A stretch of 64,000 nucleotides of DNA, from assembly GCF_000328525.1 (NCBI RefSeq), contig NC_019964.1, positions 1,364,001 through 1,428,000 on the forward strand, written 5' to 3'. The position numbers and the translations under genes were made by a program. Below the pieces are notes generated by a model. It did no database searches, had not been told where the DNA came from, and was given only the letters and a program-made list of their open reading frames with translations. Below, piece after piece: positions 8,437 to 17,082 of the stretch (within the stretch, counting starts at the first letter, position 1; every line of letters begins with the position of its first letter). The DNA comes from Halovivax ruber XH-70. Its GTDB lineage: Archaea; Halobacteriota; Halobacteria; Halobacteriales; Natrialbaceae.

Positions 8437-9489
8437 CTACTCGAAGTCGATGAGCGGTTTGATGATGTCGTCCTCCTTCGTCTCCATCAGGCGGAACGCC
8501 TCGTCGATTTCGTCGAACGGGAACTCGTGCGTGGTCATGTGCGTCGGATCCACGCGGTCGCGATCCAGCAGGCGAAGCAGTCGCTGGAGTCGGAGTCGGC
8601 CACCGGGACAGAGGCCGGTGGCGATGTCCTTCTCGGCCATGCCGACGCCCCAGGCTTCCCGGGGGATGTTGACGTACTCGCCTTCGCCGTGGTACCCCGT
8701 GTTCGAGATCGTGCCGCCGGCTTTGGTGACCTCGATGCACTGCTCGAAGGTCCCGCTCGTTCCGAGCGCCTCCATCGCGGCGTCGACGCCCTCGCCATCG
8801 GTGAGGTCCATGATCTGTTCGACCGGATCGCCCTCGGCGAAGTCGACGACGTCGTCGGCACCGTAGGTTTGCGCGAGCTCCTGTCTGTTCTGGACCGTCT
8901 CGACGGCGATGATGTGCCCGGCGCCCTGAAGCTCCGCGCCTTTCGTGGCCATCAATCCGACCGGCCCCTGCGCGAACACGGCGACCGTTCCGCCGACCGG
9001 GATATCGGCGTTCTCCGCTCCCATGAACCCAGTACTCATCATGTCAGTGACGTAGACCGCTTCCTCGTCGCTCACGCCGTCGGGGATGTGGGCCATGTTC
9101 GCGTCGGCCTCGTTCACGTGGGCGTAGTCGGCGAAGGTTCCGTCCTTGACGTTCGCGTACTTCCACCCGCCGAGTGCCTCGTTTGACTGTGACGGGTGAT
9201 CGTCCTGGGCGGCGGCGGACCCCCAGTCGGGGGTGATGGCGCCGACGGCGACCCGATCGCCCGGCTCGAACTGCGCGACCTGATCGCCGACTTCCTCGAC
9301 GACGCCCACGACCTCGTGTCCCAGCGTCAGGTTCTCTCGTTCGCCGATCGCACCGTGAACGGTGTGGACGTCCGAGGTACAGACCAGCCCCTTCGTCGGC
9401 CGGATGACGGCGTCTGTTGGCCCCGCTTCGGGCGGTTCTTTCTCCGCGAATCCGGTTTCTCCCACTTCTTCCATGACGAACGCGTCCAT
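8437..9489 (-). CDS. Zinc-dependent NADP-type alcohol dehydrogenase
   Basis: A 350-residue medium-chain dehydrogenase closely resembling the Thermoanaerobacter brockii secondary alcohol dehydrogenase. Conserved blocks are LVCTSDVHTV and TLGHEVVG (zinc ligands), AITPDW, GGWKYANVKDG, TDMMSTGF (third ligand Asp) and the GPVGLMA Rossmann loop. The C-terminal GLCPGGRLR is also shared with that enzyme. It lacks the structural-zinc Cys cluster, as TbADH does. The start at 9489 is preceded by GGAGGG seven bases upstream (minus strand over 9497-9502), a clear ribosome binding site. Likely substrates are secondary alcohols, ketones or aldehydes. Confidence 0.92.
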   Translation of the reverse strand: MDAFVMEEVGETGFAEKEPPEAGPTDAVIRPTKGLVCTSDVHTVHGAIGERENLTLGHEVVGVVEEVGDQVAQFEPGDRVAVGAITPDWGSAAAQDDHPSQSNEALGGWKYANVKDGTFADYAHVNEADANMAHIPDGVSDEEAVYVTDMMSTGFMGAENADIPVGGTVAVFAQGPVGLMATKGAELQGAGHIIAVETVQNRQELAQTYGADDVVDFAEGDPVEQIMDLTDGEGVDAAMEALGTSGTFEQCIEVTKAGGTISNTGYHGEGEYVNIPREAWGVGMAEKDIATGLCPGGRLRLQRLLRLLDRDRVDPTHMTTHEFPFDEIDEAFRLMETKEDDIIKPLIDFE

Positions 9490-9496
9490 TGGGTGT

Positions 9497-9502
9497 CCCT
9501 CC
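9497..9502 (-). promoter_or_regulatory. Shine-Dalgarno site of the alcohol dehydrogenase
   Basis: GGAGGG on the minus strand, seven bases before ATG 9489. It decides this start over in-frame codons further upstream. Confidence 0.7.
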
Positions 9503-9650
9503 ACCGGGTTCGACACCGTTCGGACAAATAGTCTATGGGGGTGATTACACGGGTGAAGTCGGCACTGGAACGTGCGCCGGTCGAGGTCGATACTCGGTGT
9601 CGGTCGCGCGGCGTGACCAGTCGGGCCGATAGCGAACACTCGGCAGCGGC

Positions 9651-12245
9651 TCACCCCGTCGCCGATCGCCAGTTTCTGAGCGCTGCGGTAACGACGAGGT
9701 GGCCCACGAGGCAGAGCCCCACGACGCCGCCGAGTATCCCCCAGTCCGCGGGCCCCAGCGCCACCGTTCCGAAGTACCGGTTGAGCGGTGTGTAGAGGAC
9801 GGCCAGTTGCGCGACGAGCGACGTGGCGATCGCGGCGGCGAGCCAGGGGTTCGTAACCGTCGGCGTCTCGCGCAGTCGGCGGATGACGTACAGTTTCTCG
9901 AACTCGACGACCACGAACGCGGTGAACACCATCGTCATCGCGTACGCCGTCGTCTCGGACGCGCCGCCGAGCGCGTACGCCGCGAGGCCCAGCACGACGA
10001 CCGTGGTCACGGCGGCGGTGGCACCGATCACCTCCAGCATCTCCCGGTCGACGATGCCGCGACCCGCGCCGCGCGGCGGGCGGTCCATCACGTCTTCACT
10101 ACCGGGATCGGCGCCGAGTGCCAGCGCCGGTAATCCGTCGGTCAGCAGGTTGATCCACAGGAGTTGTACGGCCGGAAGCAGGAGGTAGCCGTACAGGGAG
10201 GCCACGAAGACGATCGCCACCTCCGCGGCGTTCGCGCTGAGGAGGTAGGCGACGAATTTCCAGACGTTGTCGAAGATAGCCCGTCCCCGCTCGACTGCGC
10301 GCTCGATCGTCGCGTAATTGTCGTCGAGCAGGACGACGTCCGCTGACTGTCTGGCGACGTCGGTGCCGCGAACCCCCATCGCGACGCCGACGTCGGCGTT
10401 CTTCAGCGCCGGTGCGTCGTTGACGCCGTCGCCAGTCATCGCGACACGGTGACCACGAGCCTGGAGCGCGCGCAAGATGCGGACCTTGTGTTCCGGTGAC
10501 GTGCGAGCGAACACGTCGACGTGATCGACCCGTTCCCGGAGCTCGTCGTCGGCCATCGATTCGATCTCGCGGCCCTCCAGGACGGTCGACTCGAACCCGA
10601 GCGTCTCGCCGACCGCCGTCGCCGTCCGGACGTTGTCGCCGGTCACCATCTTGACGTCGATGCCGGCGCGTTCGGTCGCCGCGATCGCATCGGCGACCTC
10701 TTCGCGCGCCGGGTCGATCATGCCGACCAGCCCGACGAACGTGAGCCCGTCGCGGAGGTCGTCCGCGTCTGCGACTTGCTCGCACGTGGCCATCCCGAGG
10801 ACCCGGAGCGCATCGTCGGCGAACGCTTCTACTCGTGATGCGATCCGCTCGCGCCCAGCGTCGGTGAGCGTTTTCGCTCCTTCGGCCGTCAGCACCCGAT
10901 CACAGTTCTCCACGACGATCTCCGGGGCCCCTTTGACGTAGCCGACGTCGTCGTGCACGGTCCCCATCCACTTGCGGTCCGAGGAAAACGGGATCTCGTC
11001 GCTCCGGGGATGGGCGGTCCGGAGTCCCTCGACGTCCAGGCCACGACGATCGGCTGCCTCGACGAGCGCGACTTCGGTCGGGTCGCCTCCCTCAAGCGTG
11101 GCGTCGTTACACAGTGCCCCGATTCGCACCAACAGGGCCTCGCGGTCGGTCGGGTCGTGTGTCCCCGCTGATTCGGTCTCGTGTGTCACCTCGTCTCCGG
11201 CGACGACGGCGTCGTTTACCCAGAGACGACGCACTGTCATCTCGCCTCTCGTGAGCGTCCCGGTCTTGTCCGTGCAGATGACGTCGACGGAGCCGAGCGC
11301 TTCGACCGCTGGGAGTCGTCGTACCAGCGCGTTCTCGTCGGCCATCCCTCGAACCCCGATGGCGAGCGTCAGCGTCACTACGGCGGGCAACCCCTCCGGA
11401 ATCGCGGCGACGGCGAGCGAGACGGCGGTGAGCGCGGCCTGGACCGCGCCGGTGCCCCTGAGGATCAGCAACGGTGCGACCAGCGCCGACAGGAGGAGGA
11501 TTCCGATCCCGAGACTACGTCCCAGGTCGTCGAGTTCCGACTGTAGCGGCGTCTCGGTCTCTTCGGTTCCGGCGAGTTCCCCGGCGATGTCGCCGACCTC
11601 TGTTGCCATGCCGGTAGCGGTCACGACGGCCGCGCCTTTCCCGCGGGTGACGTTCGTCGCCTTGTAGACCATGCCCTTTCGCTCGGCCAGCGGCGTGTCC
11701 GCCTCGACTGCGGTCGTCGTCTTCGAAACCGGGACGCTCTCGCCCGTGAGCGCCGCCTCGTCGACATTCAGATCAGTTTCCGAGATGACGCGGGCGTCTG
11801 CGGGTACGACGTCGCCGCTCCGCAGGACGATCGCGTCGCCGGGAACGAGTTCTGTCGCCTCGATCTCGCTCGGTTCGCCGTCCCTCCGGACGGTCGCCGT
11901 CGGGGCCGCCAGCTCCCGCAGCGACTCGAGGCTGCGTTCGGCGCGGTAGTCCTGAAAGAACCCGAAGATGCCGTTGGCCCCGACGATGATCACGATCAAC
12001 ACCGCGTCGACGGTCTGTCCGGCCCACGTCGAGAGAAGGGCCGCGAACAGCAGGACCCAGATCAACACGCTGTCGAACTGGGCGAGAAAGATGTCCAGCG
12101 GCGACCGGCCGCCCGACCGGACTATCTCGTTCTCGCCATACGCGTCGAGTCGATGTTGGGCCTCGTCGGTGGATAGTCCAGCGATTTCCGTCTCCAGCGC
12201 GTCGAGGACCTGCTCCGTTGGGTGCGCGTGCGGTGGATCGTCCAT
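9651..12245 (-). CDS. P2-type cation-transporting ATPase (Ca2+-ATPase-like)
   Basis: An 864-residue P-type ATPase with complete core motifs: TGES (about 167-170) in the actuator domain, the phosphorylated Asp335 in DKTGTLTRG, KGAPE in the nucleotide domain and GDGVNDAPALKNADVG in the hinge. Helix 4 has IPEGLP (282-287), the ion-binding signature shared by Ca2+ and Na+/K+ pumps. Ten membrane helices are expected. An in-frame ATG 36 codons upstream gives a non-family extension, so 12245 is chosen. It probably exports Ca2+ or a monovalent cation, and the ion cannot be decided from sequence alone. Confidence 0.92.
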   Translation of the reverse strand: MDDPPHAHPTEQVLDALETEIAGLSTDEAQHRLDAYGENEIVRSGGRSPLDIFLAQFDSVLIWVLLFAALLSTWAGQTVDAVLIVIIVGANGIFGFFQDYRAERSLESLRELAAPTATVRRDGEPSEIEATELVPGDAIVLRSGDVVPADARVISETDLNVDEAALTGESVPVSKTTTAVEADTPLAERKGMVYKATNVTRGKGAAVVTATGMATEVGDIAGELAGTEETETPLQSELDDLGRSLGIGILLLSALVAPLLILRGTGAVQAALTAVSLAVAAIPEGLPAVVTLTLAIGVRGMADENALVRRLPAVEALGSVDVICTDKTGTLTRGEMTVRRLWVNDAVVAGDEVTHETESAGTHDPTDREALLVRIGALCNDATLEGGDPTEVALVEAADRRGLDVEGLRTAHPRSDEIPFSSDRKWMGTVHDDVGYVKGAPEIVVENCDRVLTAEGAKTLTDAGRERIASRVEAFADDALRVLGMATCEQVADADDLRDGLTFVGLVGMIDPAREEVADAIAATERAGIDVKMVTGDNVRTATAVGETLGFESTVLEGREIESMADDELRERVDHVDVFARTSPEHKVRILRALQARGHRVAMTGDGVNDAPALKNADVGVAMGVRGTDVARQSADVVLLDDNYATIERAVERGRAIFDNVWKFVAYLLSANAAEVAIVFVASLYGYLLLPAVQLLWINLLTDGLPALALGADPGSEDVMDRPPRGAGRGIVDREMLEVIGATAAVTTVVVLGLAAYALGGASETTAYAMTMVFTAFVVVEFEKLYVIRRLRETPTVTNPWLAAAIATSLVAQLAVLYTPLNRYFGTVALGPADWGILGGVVGLCLVGHLVVTAALRNWRSATG

Positions 12246-12375
12246 CGGCTTCGTACTGATTTCCCCGTCTACCGACGAGACAATGAAACGGGGGTCACAC
12301 TCCGCGGCAGAACGCAGTTCACTGCCACCGTCGAGAGTTCGTTTCACTGCCACCGTCGCGAGTCCGGTGGAGCGG

Positions 12376-12382
12376 TATTTTC
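12376..12382 (+). promoter_or_regulatory. TATA-like box of the PPOX-family gene
   Basis: TATTTTC centred 28 bases before the ATG at 12407, consistent with leaderless transcription. Confidence 0.5.
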
Positions 12383-12406
12383 CATCTGTGAGTGGTGGGG
12401 TGTCAC

Positions 12407-12856
12407 ATGCAAGGGCTTCGATGGGTCCAGATGAACGACGAAGAGATCGACGAGTTCCTCGGGCGCGGGGGGACGGGCGTCATCTCCTTCGCGACGCCGG
12501 ACGACGAATCGCCCGCTTCGATTCCGGTCTCCTACGGGTACAACGCGACCGACCGAACGTTCTACTTCAACCTCTCGTCACCCGCCGAGAGACGCGAGGA
12601 CGGGCTCGTCGAAGAACCCGTTTCGTTCGTCGTCCACCAGCAGTCAGACAGCGGGTGGCGAAGCGTCGTCGCGACCGGTCGGTTGGAGGACGTCTCCGAG
12701 ATGCCGTACGCCTCGGACGCCATCCAGGGAATGTGGGCGATCGAAATCCCGATCGTCGACGTCTTCGACCGGCCGCGGCGGGAAATTACGTTTCAGCACT
12801 ATCGACTCGTTCCTGAGTCGGTATCCGGCCGAAAAGAGGTCTCGACGGACGACTGA
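12407..12856 (+). CDS. Pyridoxamine 5'-phosphate oxidase-type flavin-binding protein
   Basis: A 149-residue protein starting MQGLRWVQMNDEEIDEFLG. The split-barrel FMN-binding fold is suggested by GTGVISFATPDDESPASIP near the N-terminus, an FYFNLSSP strand, and VSFVVHQQSDSGWRSVVATG in the middle. Haloarchaea carry many such small PPOX-family proteins, and most are uncharacterised. Length fits the family. It stands alone, convergent with the DRTGG-domain gene that ends at 12901. A true vitamin B6 enzyme is unlikely; binding FMN or F420 and reducing a small substrate is a family-based guess. Confidence 0.8.
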   Translation: MQGLRWVQMNDEEIDEFLGRGGTGVISFATPDDESPASIPVSYGYNATDRTFYFNLSSPAERREDGLVEEPVSFVVHQQSDSGWRSVVATGRLEDVSEMPYASDAIQGMWAIEIPIVDVFDRPRREITFQHYRLVPESVSGRKEVSTDD

Positions 12857-12900
12857 TCCAGTATGCTCGTCGCTTCACCGAGCGCCGTCACCGGGGTGGC

Positions 12901-14118
12901 TCACTCGGTTCCGAGGAGCTCCGCCACGGCGGCGTGATCGGTGAGCAGTTCGTGCATTCGCCGGACGGTGGCCTCGTCCTGTGTGCGTCCGCCCCGAACG
13001 ATCGACTCCGTGCGCTCGACCGTGGTCAACGTGTCCGACTGCACCGACAGGATGGGCACCGACCGTTCGGTCGCCGTGCCGAGGATGCGACCGGATGGAT
13101 GGTGCCCGCCGGTCAGGATGAGACACCGGATGCCGGACGCTTCGAGTGCCGCGGCTTGAACGTCCGCTCGGTCACCGCCAGTGATGACGGCAGCGTCTCT
13201 GGTTCGCCTGAAGTATCTGAGCGCGCTGTCTGCCCCCATCGCCGCGACGGAGAAGCGCTCGACGTATCGGTCGGTCCCCTCCTCGACGAGGACGGAGGCG
13301 CCGAGTTCGTCAGCCAGATCGGCGACCGTCACCCCGGAGAGTTCCTGCACTCGCGGGACGATCCCGTAGACCGGAACGCCGCGCCCTTCGAGGAACGGAA
13401 CCACGTCGGTCTCGAGGTCGTCGTACGCCGCGTCCGCGACGTCGTTGAAGATCACGCCAGCCAGCCGGTCGCCGAACGCGCGGCTGGCTGCGAGCACGTC
13501 GTCGACGTCGCCGGGACGTTCGTACGGAGCCACGAGCACCACGCGGGCGTCGAGCAGCTCTGCGACGTCGGCGTCCGTGAGGTCGACGATCTCCCCGACG
13601 GTGTACTCGCCGGCCCCTTCGACGAACATTCGGTCCGTTTCGCCGGTGAGTTCGTCGAACGCCTCGCGGACGCGCTCGCGGAGGTTTTCGGGGGTTTCGC
13701 GACCTCTGATGACCTGTTCGACGAACGTCGGTGAGTAGACGATCGGTTCGAGCGTCGACACGTCCGCATCGATGCCGAGCAGTTCCTTCGCCAGCAGGGG
13801 GTCCGCGTCGAGCGTCTTCCCGACGTTGCTCTGTAGTCGAGTGCCCTTCGGCTTCATGTACCCCACACGCTCGCCGTTGTCCGACGCGAGCTGGGCCAGC
13901 GCCAGCGTGATCGCCGTCTTGCCAGTACTCTCCTCGAGTGAGGCGATCAGCAGCGTCTCCGCTCCGCCGTCCGCTCGTGCGTCGGTCTGTCGCGCCGTCG
14001 CGTCGTCGGGTCGTGTGTCGTCCGGGCCGTCCATCGCTTCGTCGTGTCGCGTTTCGTTCGATCGATCCGTCGCGTCGTCGCTCGCCGTTCGTTCGGCTGT
14101 CGTGTCGGTGTCTGTCAT
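12901..14118 (-). CDS. Phosphotransacetylase-like AAA_26/DRTGG-domain protein
   Basis: A 405-residue protein in three parts. Residues 1-52 are an acidic, repetitive Asp/Thr/Arg-rich extension. Residues about 53-270 form a dethiobiotin-synthetase-like P-loop domain with SLEESTGKTAITLAL and FVEGAGEYTVGEIVDLT. The remainder contains a DRTGG-type domain (AAVITGGDRADVQAAALE). It matches the N-terminal regulatory part of long Pta enzymes but has no phosphotransacetylase catalytic domain. Its ATG overlaps the acetate-CoA ligase stop, with GGAGG five bases before it, so translation is coupled. A regulatory or sensing role in acetyl-CoA metabolism is inference. Confidence 0.85.
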   Translation of the reverse strand: MTDTDTTAERTASDDATDRSNETRHDEAMDGPDDTRPDDATARQTDARADGGAETLLIASLEESTGKTAITLALAQLASDNGERVGYMKPKGTRLQSNVGKTLDADPLLAKELLGIDADVSTLEPIVYSPTFVEQVIRGRETPENLRERVREAFDELTGETDRMFVEGAGEYTVGEIVDLTDADVAELLDARVVLVAPYERPGDVDDVLAASRAFGDRLAGVIFNDVADAAYDDLETDVVPFLEGRGVPVYGIVPRVQELSGVTVADLADELGASVLVEEGTDRYVERFSVAAMGADSALRYFRRTRDAAVITGGDRADVQAAALEASGIRCLILTGGHHPSGRILGTATERSVPILSVQSDTLTTVERTESIVRGGRTQDEATVRRMHELLTDHAAVAELLGTE

Positions 14119-16211
14119 AGTTCCTCCGTGTCGACGGTTGCCCTGAGGTCGATCGCTTGCACGCCGTCCGGGCCGGCGACGAGCGGGTTGACGTCCAGTT
14201 CCACCAGTGCGGGGAAGTCGGTGACCAGTTGCGAGAGCCGTCCCAGCGTCTCGACGATGGCATCGATATCCGCGGGTTCCCGTCCGCGAGCCCCGCGCAA
14301 CAGCGGTGCTGCCGTGATCTCGTCGACCATGCTCCGGGCTTCCGTCTCCCCGATGGGGGCGACGCGGATCGACGTGTCCTCCAGGATCTCGACGAAGATG
14401 CCGCCCAGACCGAACAGCAACAGCGGGCCAAATTGCGGATCGCGGTTCATCCCGACGATGGTCTCCGTCGCAGCGTCGAGATCCACCATCTCCTGGATCT
14501 GTACGCCGAGGATCGACGCGGTCGGCTGGTAGTTTCGCGCGCGAGCGACGAGGTCCTCGTAGGTGTCTTCGACCTCGTCGACTGCAACGCCGACGGCCAC
14601 GCCGCCGATGTCCGACTTGTGCGAGATGTCGGGGCTGACGATCTTCATCACCACGTCGGCGTCGATGTCTTCGGCGACGTCGCGGGCCCGGATCGGGTCG
14701 TCGACGATCTCCGACGTCGGCGTCGGAATGCCGTACGCGTCGAGGAGGTCCATCGATTCGACACCGAGGCGGTTGTCCGTCCGGTCCGCAGCGCGTTCGA
14801 GGATCGATCGGGCGCGCTCCCTGTCGACGTCGTATGCTGTCGGGTCGTCCGCCGCACGACCGGTGATCTCGTCGTGTTGAGCCAGTGCGTCGAGACCGGC
14901 CACCGCCCGTGAGGGGTCGAAGTAGTTCGGCACACCGGCGTCGCGCAGTATCCCCTCGGCCGTATCGACTCGCGATCCGCCCATCAGACAGGTCACGATC
15001 GGTGTCTCGTACGACTCGCGCACGTCGAGGACCATCTCTGCGAGGGCTTCGTACTGGAGTACTGCCGTGGGGGCCGAGACGACGATCGCGCTCCCGACGT
15101 TCGGGTCGGCCAGTGCCTGTTCGAGCGCCGTCCGGAACCGGTCGACGTCCGCGTCGCCGATCACGTCGATCGGGTTGTAGACGGCTGCCTCCTCGGGCAT
15201 CGAATCTGTGAGTTCCCCGATGGTGGCGTCTTCGAACGACGCGAGTTCGAGCGAGGAGTCGCCGACGGCGTCGGTCGTCAGGACGCCAGGCCCACCGGCG
15301 TTCGTGACGATCGCGACGCCCTCGGACTCCAGCGTCGAGAGCCCCGAGAGGCCGCGGGCGTAGTCGAACAGTTCCTCGACCGTGGACGCGCGGATCACGC
15401 CCGCCTGATCGAGGCCGGCCCTGTAGGCCTCCTCACTGCCGGCGATGGCGCCCGTGTGCGAGGAGGCGGCCTGTGCGCCAGCGTCCGTTCGGCCAGATTT
15501 CACGAGGACGACCGGCGTCTCTGACGTAACCTCGCGGGCCGCCTGCACGAATGCCTGGCCGTCTTCGATCCCTTCGAGGTAGCCGACGATGACGTCGGTG
15601 CCCTCGTCTTCGTCCCACGCGCGGAGGAAGTCCACCTCGTCGAGAACCGCCTTGTTCCCGACGGAGACGACGTGGCGGAACGAGATGCCCTCCTCGTTCG
15701 CCCAGTCGAGGACGGCCGTGATGAACGCCCCCGACTGGCTCATGAAGGAGATCGAGCCTTCCCGGGCGATGTCGGGCCCGAACGTGGCGTTGAGGCCTGC
15801 AGGCGTCGACATGACGCCCAGGCTGTTCGGCCCGACGAGGTCGATGTCGTACTCCTCGGCGATCGCACGCAGTTCTCGTTCGCGTTTCGCGCCCTCGCTC
15901 CCACTCTCGCCGAAACCGGCCGTGATGACCACGACGTTTCGGGTCCCCGCTTCGCCGAGGTCCCGGACCGCGTCGAGGACGGCCGGCGGTGGGACGACGA
16001 CGACGCCGAGGTCTATCGACGGTGCGCTCGCGACGTCCGGATAACAGTCGTAGCCGAGCACCGTGTCCCGGCCGGGGTTGATCGGGACGATCTCGCCGTC
16101 GTAGTGTTCGTCCAGGTTCGTCACGAGCGCGCGTCCGATCGATCCGTCGCGGTCCGTGGCGCCGACGATACCAACTCGTTCGGGCTCGAAGAGCCCTGTG
16201 AACCGTCCCAT
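14115..16211 (-). CDS. acd: Acetate--CoA ligase (ADP-forming), fused alpha-beta
   Basis: A 698-residue enzyme interconverting acetyl-CoA, ADP and Pi with acetate, ATP and CoA. The alpha part comes first: a CoA-binding Rossmann domain (ERVGIVGATDRDGSIG), ligase domains (SISFMSQSGAFITAVLDWA) and the phosphorylated active-site His at about 252 in SSHTGAIAGSEEAY. The beta ATP-grasp part occupies about 470-698, with VVMKIVSPDISHKSDIGGV and LDVNPLVAGPDG. This is the fused arrangement known from Haloarcula Acd. It overlaps the downstream DRTGG-domain gene by four bases and probably makes ATP from acetyl-CoA during overflow metabolism. Confidence 0.94.
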   Translation of the reverse strand: MGRFTGLFEPERVGIVGATDRDGSIGRALVTNLDEHYDGEIVPINPGRDTVLGYDCYPDVASAPSIDLGVVVVPPPAVLDAVRDLGEAGTRNVVVITAGFGESGSEGAKRERELRAIAEEYDIDLVGPNSLGVMSTPAGLNATFGPDIAREGSISFMSQSGAFITAVLDWANEEGISFRHVVSVGNKAVLDEVDFLRAWDEDEGTDVIVGYLEGIEDGQAFVQAAREVTSETPVVLVKSGRTDAGAQAASSHTGAIAGSEEAYRAGLDQAGVIRASTVEELFDYARGLSGLSTLESEGVAIVTNAGGPGVLTTDAVGDSSLELASFEDATIGELTDSMPEEAAVYNPIDVIGDADVDRFRTALEQALADPNVGSAIVVSAPTAVLQYEALAEMVLDVRESYETPIVTCLMGGSRVDTAEGILRDAGVPNYFDPSRAVAGLDALAQHDEITGRAADDPTAYDVDRERARSILERAADRTDNRLGVESMDLLDAYGIPTPTSEIVDDPIRARDVAEDIDADVVMKIVSPDISHKSDIGGVAVGVAVDEVEDTYEDLVARARNYQPTASILGVQIQEMVDLDAATETIVGMNRDPQFGPLLLFGLGGIFVEILEDTSIRVAPIGETEARSMVDEITAAPLLRGARGREPADIDAIVETLGRLSQLVTDFPALVELDVNPLVAGPDGVQAIDLRATVDTEEL

Positions 16212-16302
16212 CGTTCGGACGAATGCGTTCGGGTACCGTAAAACCTCACCAGCGTTCCAGCGGAGTGGGACCGATGTCCGTTCTCATAGCACCGGACCCC
16301 GG

Positions 16303-16899
16303 TCAGTCGTCGTCTTCGTAGGCGGCCCAGATGTATCGCGTCCCGACGGATCGATACGGGCGCCAGGGGTCCGCGACGGTCCGCATCTCCGCGCGCGTCA
16401 TCTCCTCACCGTCGCCGTACAACTGCTGGATGCCGTTCCGTATCGCCAGATCTCCGAGGGGAAGGACGTCGGGCCGCTCGAGGACGAACAGGAGGTACAT
16501 CTCCGCCGTCCACTCGCCGATTCCCTTGATCTCCGTCAGTCTGTCGACGACCTCGTCGTTCGAGTGGTCGGCCAGGCCCGATCGGGTGAGATCGGTCTCG
16601 TCGAACGCGCGGGCGGCGTTGCGCAGGTACTCGACTTTCGTCCCCGAGAGGCCGGCGTCCAACAGCGGCTGGTCCGCGGTCGAGAGCACGCGATCCGGCG
16701 TTATCTCGTCGTCTAGGACCTCGTACACCCGCCCTCTGATCGCGTTCGCACTCGCGGTCGAGAGCTGCTGGTTGATGATCGAGACGCAGAGGCGCTCGAA
16801 CTCGTCCCGCTCCGTTTCCGTGTACGGGTCGTAGGTCTCGACGAGCTCCGCCATCACCGGATCGGTTCGCAGCACGCCGTGAGCCTCGTCGGTGAACAT
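16303..16899 (-). CDS. DNA-3-methyladenine glycosylase 2 (AlkA-type HhH-GPD)
   Basis: A 198-residue base-excision repair enzyme that removes alkylated bases. The helix-hairpin-helix is LTEIKGIGEWTAEMYLLFVL, and the catalytic Asp lies in VLPLGDLAIRNGI. The fold begins near FERLCVSIINQQLSTASA, the usual AlkA substrate-pocket region. The Met at 16899 (MFTDEAHGVLRTDP) is preferred, because the upstream in-frame extension is Arg-rich and unlike haloarchaeal protein. Compared with E. coli AlkA it lacks the N-terminal TBP-like domain. It stands divergent from the carboxylate symporter gene. Confidence 0.88.
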   Translation of the reverse strand: MFTDEAHGVLRTDPVMAELVETYDPYTETERDEFERLCVSIINQQLSTASANAIRGRVYEVLDDEITPDRVLSTADQPLLDAGLSGTKVEYLRNAARAFDETDLTRSGLADHSNDEVVDRLTEIKGIGEWTAEMYLLFVLERPDVLPLGDLAIRNGIQQLYGDGEEMTRAEMRTVADPWRPYRSVGTRYIWAAYEDDD

Positions 16900-17082
16900 T
16901 CTGGTTGCCAGCTGAACGGTCCTGTGGGGTACGTACCTTTCGATTCTCCCCCTCGATGGGACCATCTGTCGCGTACTGGTCCGGACGGGGCGACGCCGAA
17001 TTCGGCCGCAGATGGTTTTCACCATCTGAGACGTATGGTGGCCTATAACACACTTCGCGGAATGCGCTGAGCCGAGTACGCA

